Under the pieces are notes generated by a model, which made no database searches, was not told the origin of the DNA, and saw only the letters and a list, made by a program, of their open reading frames with translations. This document shows positions 1-8,117 of a stretch of 32,448 nt of DNA, piece after piece. A program made the translations under genes and the position numbers. Numbering within the stretch: the stretch's first letter is position 1; the number at the start of each line of letters is the position of its first letter. This stretch comes from Acidobacteriota bacterium (GTDB lineage: Bacteria > Acidobacteriota > Blastocatellia > Pyrinomonadales > Pyrinomonadaceae), in NCBI GenBank assembly GCA_020199775.1, contig JAIVJZ010000054.1:1-32448 (forward strand). The letters are read 5' to 3'.

Positions 1-2
1 AA

Positions 3-263
3 AAGTTCGGTTCCATCAGTAAAGGCGGGTCACGACTCTTGCGCTACCTGCTGGTGGAAGCAGCCCAAACGGCAGTGAGAAGAGATGAGCAGTTGCAGAG
101 ATTCTATCTGCGGCTCTTGAATAAGCGGGGCGCACAAAAAGCGAAAGTCGCGGCAGCGCGAAAGCTGTGGATACGCAGCTACATCCTGTTGCGTGATGGA
201 ATAGATTATGCTGAGTTCCTCACGAGAGGTGTCGAAGCACGGTCTGCCCGGCTTGCAACATAG
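3..263 (+). CDS. IS110-family transposase, C-terminal part (cut by window edge)
   Basis: The frame is open from base 3 to the TAG ending at 263, so the 5' end lies outside the window. The visible 86 residues are the IS110 (Transposase_20) C-terminal domain: a GSISKGGSRLLRYLL stretch, in which the serine of the ISK-GGS motif is the family's conserved serine, followed by VEAAQ and an AKVAAARKL helix. The catalytic N-terminal DEDD (RuvC-like) part is not visible. The gene is followed by about 260 bases of non-coding DNA ending in a TTGACACC motif, like the intact IS110 element at 7017-8060. Whether the copy is complete upstream cannot be judged. Confidence 0.85.
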   Translation, partial: KFGSISKGGSRLLRYLLVEAAQTAVRRDEQLQRFYLRLLNKRGAQKAKVAAARKLWIRSYILLRDGIDYAEFLTRGVEARSARLAT

Positions 264-526
264 GCTCACGGATGCCTGGGGTTTGTGATTGGGCGGCCGG
301 CCTCTTCCTTACATGGGAGAGAGCGAAGTAAACCTCATGGGCCAGTGAGTGCCCGGATAGATGATTGATCGCAACTCGACACGCTGATCCAAAGAGGAAC
401 AATTCGACACCAAAGACAAAGGTGCGATCTCATGCGCAGTAGATCAATATACTTTGAGAAGTGGCGGACTCATGCCATGAGAGGTGAGGTGTGTCTGAAA
501 TAGTGCTTGACACCGCCCCCTGTTTC
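264..526 (+). other. 3' non-coding tail of the IS110 element; no gene seen
   Basis: No credible coding sequence is present. The stretch runs from the IS110 stop to a TGCTTGACACCGCC motif at about 503-516 and then to the left end of the IS6 element. In IS1111-type members of the IS110 family, the non-coding region downstream of the transposase encodes the guide (seek/bridge) RNA. The length and the conserved terminal motif fit that idea, but no RNA structure was established. Confidence 0.4.
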
Positions 527-580
527 ATAGATGTTGCAAAGATTAATTTGAGGCGAGAAGGTTCTTCGAGAGCATAACTT

Positions 581-1294
581 TCAAGCAGCGATACTGAATA
601 GCGAAGCGATAAACTTCGCCTGTCCCTGTGCATCACCTCTAGCTAATCTTTTGACCTGACCTTTCCTCATCATGTTAACAGCTTCAATGCCTTCCAAGGT
701 TCGCTCCGCTGTGTGAAACCGCTTGAAGCATTGTGACGCTCGCACCTTCTTATTGACGAAGCGGTGGTCTTGCTCGATCACCTTGTTCAGATACTTCACT
801 CGTCGGAGCTTACAGTCATGCGGGATGATCTTATCCGCTTGAGAAGAAGTGAAAGCGTCAGGGTAAGCAGCATTCTTATCTACCGAGATAGAGAACGGGA
901 GCCTCCGGTGATCGGCACTCATCATCTTCTTGAAGAAGCGTTTTGCCGCGGAAATATCGCGTTTCGCTGAGAGCATGAACTCAATCGTATTGCCTTCTTT
1001 GTCTACGGCCCGATACAGATACTTACACGACTTCCCGACTTTGATGTAGGTCTCATCTACTCGATAAGACGTGCCGCTCATCTTCAAATGAGGCCGGATG
1101 CGCTTATTGAGTTCAGGCGCGTATCTTTGTACCCATCGGAAGACTGTCGAGTGATCGACATCAAGCCCGCGCTCGTGCATCATCTCCTCGACGTCTCGAT
1201 AAGAGAGTTGGAAGCGGCAGTACCAGCGAACACAAAGTAAGATGACATCCGGGGCGTAATGACGCCATTTGAAAGGCGAGGAGTTTCGATTCAT
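581..1294 (-). CDS. IS6-family transposase
   Basis: DDE transposase of about 237 residues, the normal size for IS6/IS26-like enzymes. The start chosen is the ATG at 1294, which gives the usual MNR..FKWRHY opening; a TTG five codons upstream (1309) is possible but unlikely. Numbering from that TTG, the catalytic residues are D85 (RVDETYIKV), D144 (SVDKNAAYP) and E179 (VIEQDHR). The 34-residue spacing between the last two is typical of IS6. An N-terminal helix-turn-helix (SYRDVEEMM...STVFRW) should bind the element ends. The frame is intact, so the enzyme may be active even though the left end of the element is degenerate. Confidence 0.93.
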   Translation of the reverse strand: MNRNSSPFKWRHYAPDVILLCVRWYCRFQLSYRDVEEMMHERGLDVDHSTVFRWVQRYAPELNKRIRPHLKMSGTSYRVDETYIKVGKSCKYLYRAVDKEGNTIEFMLSAKRDISAAKRFFKKMMSADHRRLPFSISVDKNAAYPDAFTSSQADKIIPHDCKLRRVKYLNKVIEQDHRFVNKKVRASQCFKRFHTAERTLEGIEAVNMMRKGQVKRLARGDAQGQAKFIASLFSIAA

Positions 1295-1336
1295 TAAGAG
1301 ACCTGACAACTCAATCTGAGAGAACGTGAGGGAGGT

Positions 1337-1363
1337 ATAATAGCCGAAAGGTTATTTTTGCAA
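1337..1363 (-). promoter_or_regulatory. possible IS6 transposase promoter in the right inverted repeat
   Basis: On the minus strand TTGCAA (1358-1363) lies 15 bases upstream of TATTAT (1337-1342), about 40 bases before the transposase ATG. IS6-family ends commonly contain a TTGCAA -35 box. The spacer is shorter than the ideal 17, so this is a tentative call. Confidence 0.35.
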
Positions 1364-1368
1364 CACAG

Positions 1369-1420
1369 CCGACGAGAGCGGTAATTTGCTTCTCATCCGG
1401 AAAATTACCGCTACTGTCGG
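1369..1420. repeat. imperfect inverted repeat, 19-base arms
   Basis: The arms at 1369-1387 and 1402-1420 match at 16 of 19 positions. Both carry CCGAC, then a variable 4-base patch, then GCGGTAATTT (or its complement), around a 14-base loop. It abuts the IS6 right end. No U-run follows, so it is not a canonical terminator. It may be a remnant end pair of another element or a recombination site. Confidence 0.6.
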
Positions 1421-1654
1421 TCTACTATGCGTTATGTCTCCGCTTCGCGTTGATTTACAGAAGTTTCCCGCCGCGCCTCAATTGAATGATACTCAGTTTG
1501 TGTGGATAATCGAGAGGCTGGTTACATGATAGCTTGAGTTGCATCTACCCCTCGTGAAAGCATCTGGCCTTCAATCTCAGCTATCCAATTGTGTCAGGAA
1601 AGCAGAGGCGTTCGGCGCGGCGGAATCAGGAGCTACAACCTGACATCAAGTTAG
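1421..1654. other. intergenic remnant between IS6 and IS30
   Basis: No gene, RNA or convincing regulatory site is seen. The sequence is less GC-rich than the CIS operon and has stops in all frames. Confidence 0.5.
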
Positions 1655-2703
1655 AAGTGCAACACTGACTAAGATTCGTTCTAGCATTCGAGCGGCGTCT
1701 TGAAGCCGAGTCGCTTGCGCGGGCGCATGTTAAGTTTACGTGCGATGGCGTTGCATTGTTGCTGAGTGATGCTGGCCATGCTCATCCCCTTCGGGAGATA
1801 CTGACGGTCGAGCCCATTAGCGTTCTCATTACTACCCCTCTCCCATGAATGATAGGGTCGGGCGAAGTAGAAGGTCGTGCCCGTCAGTTCCTCAATCTTG
1901 CGATAATCGTGGAACTCCGTGCCGTTGTCGCTCGTCACCGTCTCGCACCTCCCGGGGTGTCGATGGATGAGCTGCACTATTCTCCGGGTCAGAGAGTTCG
2001 CCGTCCGGTCGGCCAGCTTGCCGATGAGCACCAGTCCCGTCTTGCGCTCGACGAGTGTGAGGACGCAGTCCTTACTGCCTGCGCCCATGACGGTGTCGCC
2101 CTCCCAGTGCCCGACGCGGTCGCGCGCCTCGACTTCCGCTGGTCTCTCAGAGATCATGCGCTTGTCGGCCAGTCTGCCACGGCTATCGTCGCTGCCGTAA
2201 CGCTTTCTGCGCCCCTTACGTGCGCCTCTCAGGTGCGTGTAGAGCAGCCCACCTTGCTTCTTGTCGCGCCAGACATGGCGGTAGATGGTCTCGTGGCTGA
2301 TGGAGAGTTGCCCGTGTCGGGCCAAGTGGCCGCAGACCTGCTCGGGGCTCCATTGGCGGCACAGCAACTGATCCACGACAGCGAAGTCCGCCGCAGTGAA
2401 GCGAAGGTTGCGGCGCGAACGTGAGCGGCGGCCGTTGCTACGCTCCTGGGCGGTGAAGGCACGGTAGCGGCCGTCGGCGCGCGTGCGGTTACGGCTGACC
2501 TCGCGGCAGACGGTCGAGCGGTGGCGGCCGAGCGCGCGGGCGATCTGCGACTGATTTAAGCCTTGCCTTCTGAGCGCGGCGAGCATATACCTCTCTTCGG
2601 AGGTGAGTTGGCGGTACGTCATGGCGAATATCCTCTTCCTGGTGGTTGAGAATCTTCGTCAGTATCGCCGCTCCCCCTTGCTACGGTGAAGCGTGTTGCA
2701 CTT
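1655..2703 (-). mobile_element. IS30-family insertion sequence
   Basis: The inverted repeats AAGTGCAACAC (1655-1665) and GTGTTGCACTT (2693-2703) bound a 1,049-bp element holding one full-length IS30 transposase, a normal size for the family. The exact outer base of each end, and any target duplication, are unclear. Confidence 0.8.
1681..2622 (-). CDS. IS30-family transposase
   Basis: Intact 313-residue transposase. The N-terminal helix-turn-helix (about residues 6-40, LTSEERYMLAAL...QSQIARALGRHRSTVCRE) is the IS30 signature that binds the ends. The DDE catalytic triad is D176 (HWEGDTVMG), D232 (TSDNGTEF) and E266 (SNENANG). The 33-residue D-E spacing is diagnostic of IS30. The ATG at 2622 has an AGAGGA ribosome site about 9 bases upstream on the minus strand. 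The gene fills almost the whole element between its inverted repeats. It appears complete and potentially active. Confidence 0.95.
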   Translation of the reverse strand: MTYRQLTSEERYMLAALRRQGLNQSQIARALGRHRSTVCREVSRNRTRADGRYRAFTAQERSNGRRSRSRRNLRFTAADFAVVDQLLCRQWSPEQVCGHLARHGQLSISHETIYRHVWRDKKQGGLLYTHLRGARKGRRKRYGSDDSRGRLADKRMISERPAEVEARDRVGHWEGDTVMGAGSKDCVLTLVERKTGLVLIGKLADRTANSLTRRIVQLIHRHPGRCETVTSDNGTEFHDYRKIEELTGTTFYFARPYHSWERGSNENANGLDRQYLPKGMSMASITQQQCNAIARKLNMRPRKRLGFKTPLEC

Positions 2704-2767
2704 AGTATATGAATCCGCGCAGCATAACAACCCATCTGAGGATGACGAGTCAAGCAAAACTTTCCGC

Positions 2768-3877
2768 TCAAGCCGGATTGTTCGCCGCATAGGTGAGGAG
2801 CGATGACCCCTTTCTGCGCAGGCTCTCCAAGTACTTCACCTCGTCGTAAACTGTCTTCGTCTGCCAACATCTGTAGATGATCCGTACCCACTTGAAGGCC
2901 AGAGCGCGCACGGCGGCATGATGCTTCTTCTCCTTGGCTCGCTGCGACTCATAGTACGCTCTGGCCCAGAACCAGTGCTTGATACTTTCCCCTGCATACT
3001 CGTGGAAAGTCTGCCGGAGGAACTTCGGGCAGAAGTAGCGCCACCGCACCCAGCACGACTGACCACTTCTTTCCATCACGGGCGCAACCCCGGCCAGACA
3101 AGCCAATTCGTCCGCCGATTGCCACCTCTCGCGGTCACTGCCCAGAGCCGCCATCAGCCGTGCAGCATAGACTGCTCCGGCTCTGGGTAAAGACTGGAAG
3201 AGCACGAAGTCGGGATTAACCGAACAGAGGTCTTCGATCTGGTGGTCGAACTCACGGATGGCGGCAAGCGTCGCCTTCATCTGCGCACAGAGAGCTTTCG
3301 TCAGCGCCACTGAGGAGTCGAGCACGGCCTTGTCAGTTGTCAATGGCACGGCCTCTTTGAGCGAGGTCAGTCTCTTTTCCAAAGTCTCTCGCCTGACTGA
3401 GTGGTGAGCGCGGAAGAAGGTCAGGAGCGTCTGCCGCCGCACCCGTTTGAGCGCGTCCAGTGCAGGCCAGCGCAACAGGAAGTCACAGACCAAGTCGGTG
3501 CGAATGTCGGGGAACCACGCTAAAACTTGCGGAAAGTAACCCTTCAGGAGAGCGGTTAGGCGGTTGCTGAGGCGGGTGCGGTCTGAGACCAGTTGGCGGC
3601 GGTGCTCGACGAGCAGGCGCAAGGTGCGAGTCTGTTCCGAGTCGGGTTGCCAGGGGCGCAGCCGCTCGCGGTTGTGCAGGAGCAGTTCGGCGAGGTACGC
3701 TGCGTCGGGTGGGTCGTCCTTGTGGCGCGAAGGCGAGAAGGCTTCGCGGAAGCGGGCGAGCGTGCGCGGGTTGATGGGAAACAGGGTGATGAAGTCGTAC
3801 TTCATCAGGGCGTAGATGAGTGGCCCACGAGACTGCTCTAAACAGACGGCGATGAACTGCCCGCCATAGCGGACACC
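2768..3877 (-). pseudogene. IS110-family transposase lacking its N-terminus
   Basis: The frame is open up to 3997, but recognisable IS110 sequence begins only near 3877 (GGQFIAVCLEQSRG, then ALMKYDFITLFPINP and SRHKDDPPDAAYL). A normal member starts about 50-100 residues earlier with an IGID/DWA motif carrying the first catalytic aspartate. That part is missing, and the upstream residues look unrelated. The C-terminal domain is present (LPRAGAVYAARLMAALG; CLAGVAPVMERSG). Without the first acidic residue of the DEDD site the enzyme should be inactive. The 40 or so codons before 3877 belong to different DNA joined at the break. Confidence 0.8.
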
Positions 3878-4019
3878 TGCGAGGGGTGAGGTAACTTTAT
3901 TATAGCCCTCGTTAGATTGTAGCCGAATGGGAGTGTTCTGGTAGGCAGAGCCAACACCAGAGAGCGTACGCGCCCGTGACAATACACTAATGTCCACCCG
4001 ACAAAAAGTGCTTGTGGTT

Positions 4020-4073
4020 CCATCACACCGATTAGTATTACACTCTTTGGTGTAACACTAATCGGTGTGATGG
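4020..4073. repeat. near-perfect palindrome with 24-base arms
   Basis: The arms at 4020-4043 and 4050-4073 match at 23 of 24 positions around a 6-base loop (TCTTTG). The core of each arm is CACACCGATTAG or its complement. It ends 7 bases before the ATG of the truncated ATPase and contains part of that gene's ribosome site. It could be an operator, a hairpin blocking translation, a small transposon end pair, or a terminator for the opposite strand. No U-run is present. Confidence 0.85.
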
Positions 4074-4080
4074 AGTGCTA

Positions 4081-4809
4081 ATGGAAAATCCTTTTGAATT
4101 CGGACGAGAACTCGGTGCCGACGAACTCGTTGACCGGCAGGAAGAGGTCGCCGAAGTCATCAGGGTCATTAAAAGCGGCGAGAAGCTGTTCGTCATCGGC
4201 CCGCGCCGCTACGGTAAAACCTCCATCCTGAAAGCCGCGGACGACCGCGCCGCGCGGGAAGGCGCCGTCGTGCTGCGTTATAACGCCGAGAGCTATCCGA
4301 TGCTCGACCAACTGGTCGCCGTCATAGTCGCCGACGCGGCCCGCGCCATGCGCGGCGGCGTCGAACGCGCCGGTGAGCAGATAAGGAAGTTCTTTTCTAA
4401 GCTGCGCCCTGAGCTCAACTTCAACGTCACCGAGTCATCTTGGACAGCGACCCTTGGGGTGGGGGGGAACGCCGCAAAGGGAGAGGGGGTTGGTGTCGGA
4501 CTGCTCGTTGACGCGCTGGACGGGCTGGAAAAGCTCGCGGTGGCGCAACCCGCCGACCGGCCAGTTGGCCTCGTGATCGACGAGTTCCAGAGAATCATCG
4601 AGATCGGGGGCCAAGACGCGGAGCGGCAGATTCGCTCGGCCATCCAGCGGCACAAACGCACGGGATACGTCTTCGCGGGCTCGAAGACCCGTTCTTCGCC
4701 GTCTGGATCGAGTTCCTGCCACGAAAGTTCCGGTGACGGGTGCGCTTCAGTTAAGAAGCAAAATGAATTCATTGCGGCGGCAACCAACTCCTTGAACCGA
4801 CTAGATTAA
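4081..4809 (+). pseudogene. truncated STAND-type P-loop ATPase
   Basis: The ATG at 4081 is preferred over the GTG at 4075 because GGAG lies just upstream. The opening NPFEFGRELG...LVDRQEEV is typical of ATPase_2 (PF01637)-like proteins. Walker A is GPRRYGKTS (about residues 40-48) and Walker B is VGLVIDEFQ (about residue 165). Sensor-like sequence (YVFAGSKT) follows near residue 200, after which the similarity stops. The last 40 codons (Ser-rich, then KKQNEFIAAATN) look unrelated. The C-terminal arm found in these ATPases is missing, so the gene is probably broken at about 4680. It does not resemble the Afp15-type CIS ATPase and is separated from the CIS by IS debris. Confidence 0.7.
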
Positions 4810-5067
4810 TGAATTAAGAAATTAAGTACTACCATGCCGGGCGGCCACCTGCGCGAACTCATTCTCATCAGCCCTGAGATTCGTTTGTCTCAGACTATCT
4901 TATGGTGAACACGAGCGTGCGCCGCTCGACTATCTTTTCCCCACGAGTTACCTCCGCCACATCAGGCAACTCTCTCCCGCTCTCCAGATTGTTCTTGTCA
5001 ACTCGACGGCTGAGTTGAGAAAATTACATCTGGTTCTGGAATTAAGTTCATCAACATGTAACTCAAA
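4810..5067 (+). other. intergenic, with a possible scrap of an ATPase gene
   Basis: A short frame starting at the ATG at 4834 reads MPGGHLRELILISPE and then stops. A GGHLREL-type motif occurs in C-terminal parts of some STAND ATPases, so this may be debris of the truncated neighbour. Nothing else is recognised. Confidence 0.25.
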
Positions 5068-6003
5068 ATGCCGCCTCTCGAACTCAAGTTTTTAACGGAA
5101 GACCCCTGCCTTATTGACCTCGCGCGCCTCTATTGGGAGCTAGATCAAGAAGAAAAAGTCTTTCCGCATCATCTCAAAGCACTTGCCCCCAAGTTCGCCG
5201 TGCCCGCCAATAAGATACTGAAAACGGTGATGCAAAACTGCCTGGCTTCATCGCCCGCGATAGCATGCGAGACGTGCGGGCGGGCGAGATCCTACGATTC
5301 ACGAAACGATTATCTGGAGGCGCAGAGGCACTACAGGCAATACGGTAGCTGGCAGTGTCCTGATTGCTATCGGCAAGAAGCGCAGCATAGACGTGATGAA
5401 GAAAGAACCCGCCGGGAGATTGCGGAGCAGCAGGCACGCGCCCTGAGACAGCGCCGCCAGGAATTAATCGAGAAGGCTTATACGCGGCAGGAGGCGCGCG
5501 ACTTCCTCTTGCCCTCAGAAGTCTCGTTCACGAGCGCCATTTACCTGCTGAGCTGCATTAAGGCAGGCGGCCCGGTCTGCACCTTCGGCGTTCCGGAAAG
5601 CAGCGAGGCTCGCTGTGGTGGGCCGGACATCTTATCGCCCCGAATCATCAAGAACATCTCGCCGACAAAGGCCTTCGATGAAGAGATTCTCGACCGCCTC
5701 AGGTCGAGGGGCTTGATCGCCGTGAGCCCTGCGTCGCAGACCGAAGCCTTCGAGTTCTATGAGGAGCTAATTGTCGGGTACGACTCGCAGAAAGTCCTGT
5801 GGGTCATACTCCCGGATGTGCCCGTCGGCGAGCGCGTTCACGCCGATAACGTCGCCGCGCAGATTCAGCAAAGGCTTGCCCGAATTACCATGATTTATGT
5901 TGACGTCGGTCTGCACAAGCAGGCCGTACACGTCCGACTTGCGAAAGGCGCTGACGATGCCCTTCGTGACGGTATTGACCAAGAGTTGCGTACCGCCCGG
6001 TAA
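5068..6003 (+). CDS. hypothetical zinc-ribbon protein, 3' end probably replaced
   Basis: The protein is not recognised as a named family. The open frame encodes 311 residues. Two CXXC pairs, C67/C70 (CETCGRA) and C97/C100 (WQCPDC), look like a zinc ribbon, and a highly charged probable coiled coil follows (about 105-140, rich in R, E and Q). From about 5770 to the stop, the frame lies antisense to the C-terminal part of a recognisable trypsin gene on the minus strand, so the last 75 or so codons are probably read-through into foreign DNA. The authentic part is about residues 1-235. The start ATG lacks a clear ribosome site. It may be a DNA-binding or regulatory protein, but that is only suggested by the zinc ribbon. 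Confidence 0.55.
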   Translation: MPPLELKFLTEDPCLIDLARLYWELDQEEKVFPHHLKALAPKFAVPANKILKTVMQNCLASSPAIACETCGRARSYDSRNDYLEAQRHYRQYGSWQCPDCYRQEAQHRRDEERTRREIAEQQARALRQRRQELIEKAYTRQEARDFLLPSEVSFTSAIYLLSCIKAGGPVCTFGVPESSEARCGGPDILSPRIIKNISPTKAFDEEILDRLRSRGLIAVSPASQTEAFEFYEELIVGYDSQKVLWVILPDVPVGERVHADNVAAQIQQRLARITMIYVDVGLHKQAVHVRLAKGADDALRDGIDQELRTAR

Positions 6004-6767
6004 CCCCGGCGAGCCGATGGCGACAACGTCAGAGCCGACATTCACGTATCTCGGGTCCGCCAGTCGCAGGTACGGGTAAGTTCCCGCCTTCAATTTAATC
6101 AACGCCAGGTCTTTCGCCGGGTGGACGAAAAGAGCCTCGCTCTGAAGCGTCTCCCCTTTGCTCGTCGTGACGGTCACCTGCGTGGCTCCTGCGACGACGT
6201 GCCGGTTCGTGACGACTATGCCCGATTCGGTAATGAAGAATCCGCTGCCAGAAGCAGCCCCGGCCTGAACGGTGACGACCGCCGGCAGCGACTGCTGCAC
6301 GAGTTGCTCGACGGTGAGAACCGGCGCGGTCAGTGCGGGGGTTGCGGCTACGGAGGCGTTGGTCAGGTTGTTAGCGGGGGGAATGGTACCGCCGCTTGCG
6401 GTCGTAGACCCGCCCGGGTTTGTGCCAGCGGGCGTCGGAGCGGCCAGCGGGTTAGTCCCCATGAAGTCGCCAATCTTCTGGAGCTTCACATGGAAGGATG
6501 TACTGCTGATGACGTAGTAAATCTTCTCGGCCGAATTGTTGAGATTAACCCAGCGATAAGGGCCGTTGGTGATGACGATGGTCTGCGCCACGTACCCGTC
6601 CATACTTACCGTGACCTGAAGCGGCGCGTTCAGCCACTCGCTCCAGAGATACTTGGGGCCTTGAAAGAGAAAGTCTTTGACCTTCTTTTGATAGGGGGTC
6701 GCGCCGACCTCCTGGCCGTTGATCGCGATGCGGGCACCTTCAGGCTCTCTGTGAAGCGGCGGTTGGT
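5767..6767 (-). pseudogene. PEGA-domain trypsin-like serine protease, truncated at both ends
   Basis: From the minus-strand 5' side the frame opens after a TGA near 6768. It reads a PEGA-type domain (ARIAINGQEVGATPY, then LQVTVSMDGY), a Pro/Thr/Gly-rich linker, and an HtrA/trypsin-like domain. Numbered from the ATG at 6603, the catalytic residues are H135 (TNRHVV), D165 (KDLALIKL) and S241 (GNSGKPL, where the usual second glycine is lysine). No start codon precedes the PEGA part, so the real N-terminus is missing. The C-terminus diverges after DVIGVNALA. In the intact family these are envelope proteases. Loss of both ends suggests a relic left between two rearrangement points. Confidence 0.8.
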
Positions 6768-7016
6768 GTCAAGAGTTTTTTTATCTCATTGTGTCTGCTT
6801 ATCCCGGGCACACTGATACGGTACAGCGAGTTCCTTTCACCTCTCTGTTCGCGCTCTTCCTTGGGCGATTATTTTGACACCCGGCGCAAGTTTGGATTCG
6901 GGGGCGGGCGGCGCTACTCCATTGACGGCGCTCTGAAGGGCCAAGCCGATTGCCGCGCTCGCCCACCCGTGCTTTGAACTCACTGAAGCCAATGTCTTCA
7001 AGTCTATACGTGACGA
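6768..7016 (-). other. 3' non-coding region of the intact IS110 element
   Basis: About 245 bases lie between the transposase stop (7017) and a minus-strand CTCTTGACACC motif at about 6765-6775. That is nearly the same spacing and motif as in the IS110 copy at the left edge of the window. No protein is encoded. It is a candidate for the guide-RNA region of an IS1111-like element. Confidence 0.4.
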
Positions 7017-8060
7017 CTACGCTACTGGCTTCATAGGCGCGCCTCCCGGTCGTAGCAACTGTGGGTCGAACTCCGTGCCGTCACGCCAGACGGCGAACAT
7101 GATGCCTGCCAGCTTCCGCGCCAGCGCGACTATCGCCGTCGCCTTCCCTCTGCGTTGTGCAATTCTGGTCGTCCACTCGTGTAGCACTTTGGTCTTCTCG
7201 GTCTTCCACCGCAGCAGCGCCAAGGCCGCTTCGACTAGGAGTGATCTAGCACGCACGCTCCCCGCCTTGCTGATCCTCCCACGCCGCTGCCTCTCGCCCG
7301 AACTGTACTCGCGCGGGACCAGCCCTAAATACGAACGGACGTGCTTGGCCCCGAGGAAGCGTGATGCATTGTCGAGCGTCGCGGCGAAGGTGGTGGCGAC
7401 GACTGGCCCCACGCCGGGCACGCTGCATAGCCTCTGCACTACCGCATCAGCTTTGGCGATCTCTTCTACCCGTTTGTCGGCTGCCTTGATCTGCTCGTTG
7501 AGCGTCTTGAGCATGACGAGCAGCGGCTCGATCTGTGCCAGCGTGTGGGCGGGCAGTCCCGCTAATTCCACGCGGCGGGCGAAACACGGTGAGGGACCGG
7601 CTTTGATGCGACAACCCTCGCGCCGCGCCAACGCCCCGATGAACGAGATGTACTTGGAGCGCGTGCGCACGAGCGTCTCGCGCACCAGTAGATGAGCCCT
7701 CACGTCGCGCTGCCGGTCGGACGCGCGATGGGCTGGACGGTACGCGCCCAGTCGGCACGCTTCGCACAGCGCGCGGGCATCCCGCTTGTCAGTCTTGATG
7801 CGCAGGTCGCGGGTCGCGTACATGGGCGCGAAGTTCGGGTCGGCGACAATGACCTCGTGGCCGAGCGCTTCGAAGTGGCGGGCGCACCACTCACTTTCAG
7901 TTGACGCCTCGACGAGGATACGCGCTGGTGCCTTGTCAGCGAACAGCTTGGCGAAACTCTCTTTGTCAGTCTTGATACGGCGCTCGATCAGGTCGCCGTC
8001 TTCGGTCAGGATGGAGACCTGACTGGAGGTCTTGTGGTGGTCGATACCGATATAGTCCAT
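7017..8060 (-). CDS. IS110-family transposase, intact
   Basis: Full-length 347-residue IS110 transposase. The RuvC-like catalytic residues are D7 (YIGIDHHK), E51 (ILVEAST), D91 and D94 (IKTDKRDA). The C-terminal Transposase_20 domain holds a helix-hairpin-helix-like CSVPGVGPVVATTF and the GRISKAGSVRAR motif with the conserved serine. IS110 enzymes move a circular intermediate without terminal inverted repeats and use a structured guide RNA. The ATG at 8060 has an AGGAAG-type ribosome site upstream on the minus strand. The element has inserted into or next to an IS630 gene, whose frame runs into this gene's 5' end. It looks functional. Confidence 0.95.
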   Translation of the reverse strand: MDYIGIDHHKTSSQVSILTEDGDLIERRIKTDKESFAKLFADKAPARILVEASTESEWCARHFEALGHEVIVADPNFAPMYATRDLRIKTDKRDARALCEACRLGAYRPAHRASDRQRDVRAHLLVRETLVRTRSKYISFIGALARREGCRIKAGPSPCFARRVELAGLPAHTLAQIEPLLVMLKTLNEQIKAADKRVEEIAKADAVVQRLCSVPGVGPVVATTFAATLDNASRFLGAKHVRSYLGLVPREYSSGERQRRGRISKAGSVRARSLLVEAALALLRWKTEKTKVLHEWTTRIAQRRGKATAIVALARKLAGIMFAVWRDGTEFDPQLLRPGGAPMKPVA

Positions 8061-8117
8061 GGTTGGTCTTCACTGCTTCCTGCGGTCATCAGCCGCATGT
8101 GTTTGCGGAGCATTATC

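Larger units (their letters stand above)
527..1370 (-). mobile_element. IS6-family insertion sequence
   Basis: The element is about 840 bp and holds a single transposase gene. The right end carries, read inward on the minus strand, GGCTGTGTTGCAAAAATAA (about 1352-1370). The left end carries ATGTTGCAAAGATTAA (531-546). TGTTGCAAA is shared, but the outermost few bases at the left differ, so that end is degenerate or its limit is uncertain. No clear 8-bp target duplication flanks the pair, which would fit IS6 cointegrate-type movement or later rearrangement. Confidence 0.7.

Noticed and set aside
4081..4809. The ATPase as the Afp15-type AAA+ protein of the CIS
   Set aside because: Its opening and Walker motifs fit STAND-type ATPase_2 proteins. 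It is truncated and separated from the CIS by more than 4 kb of IS debris.
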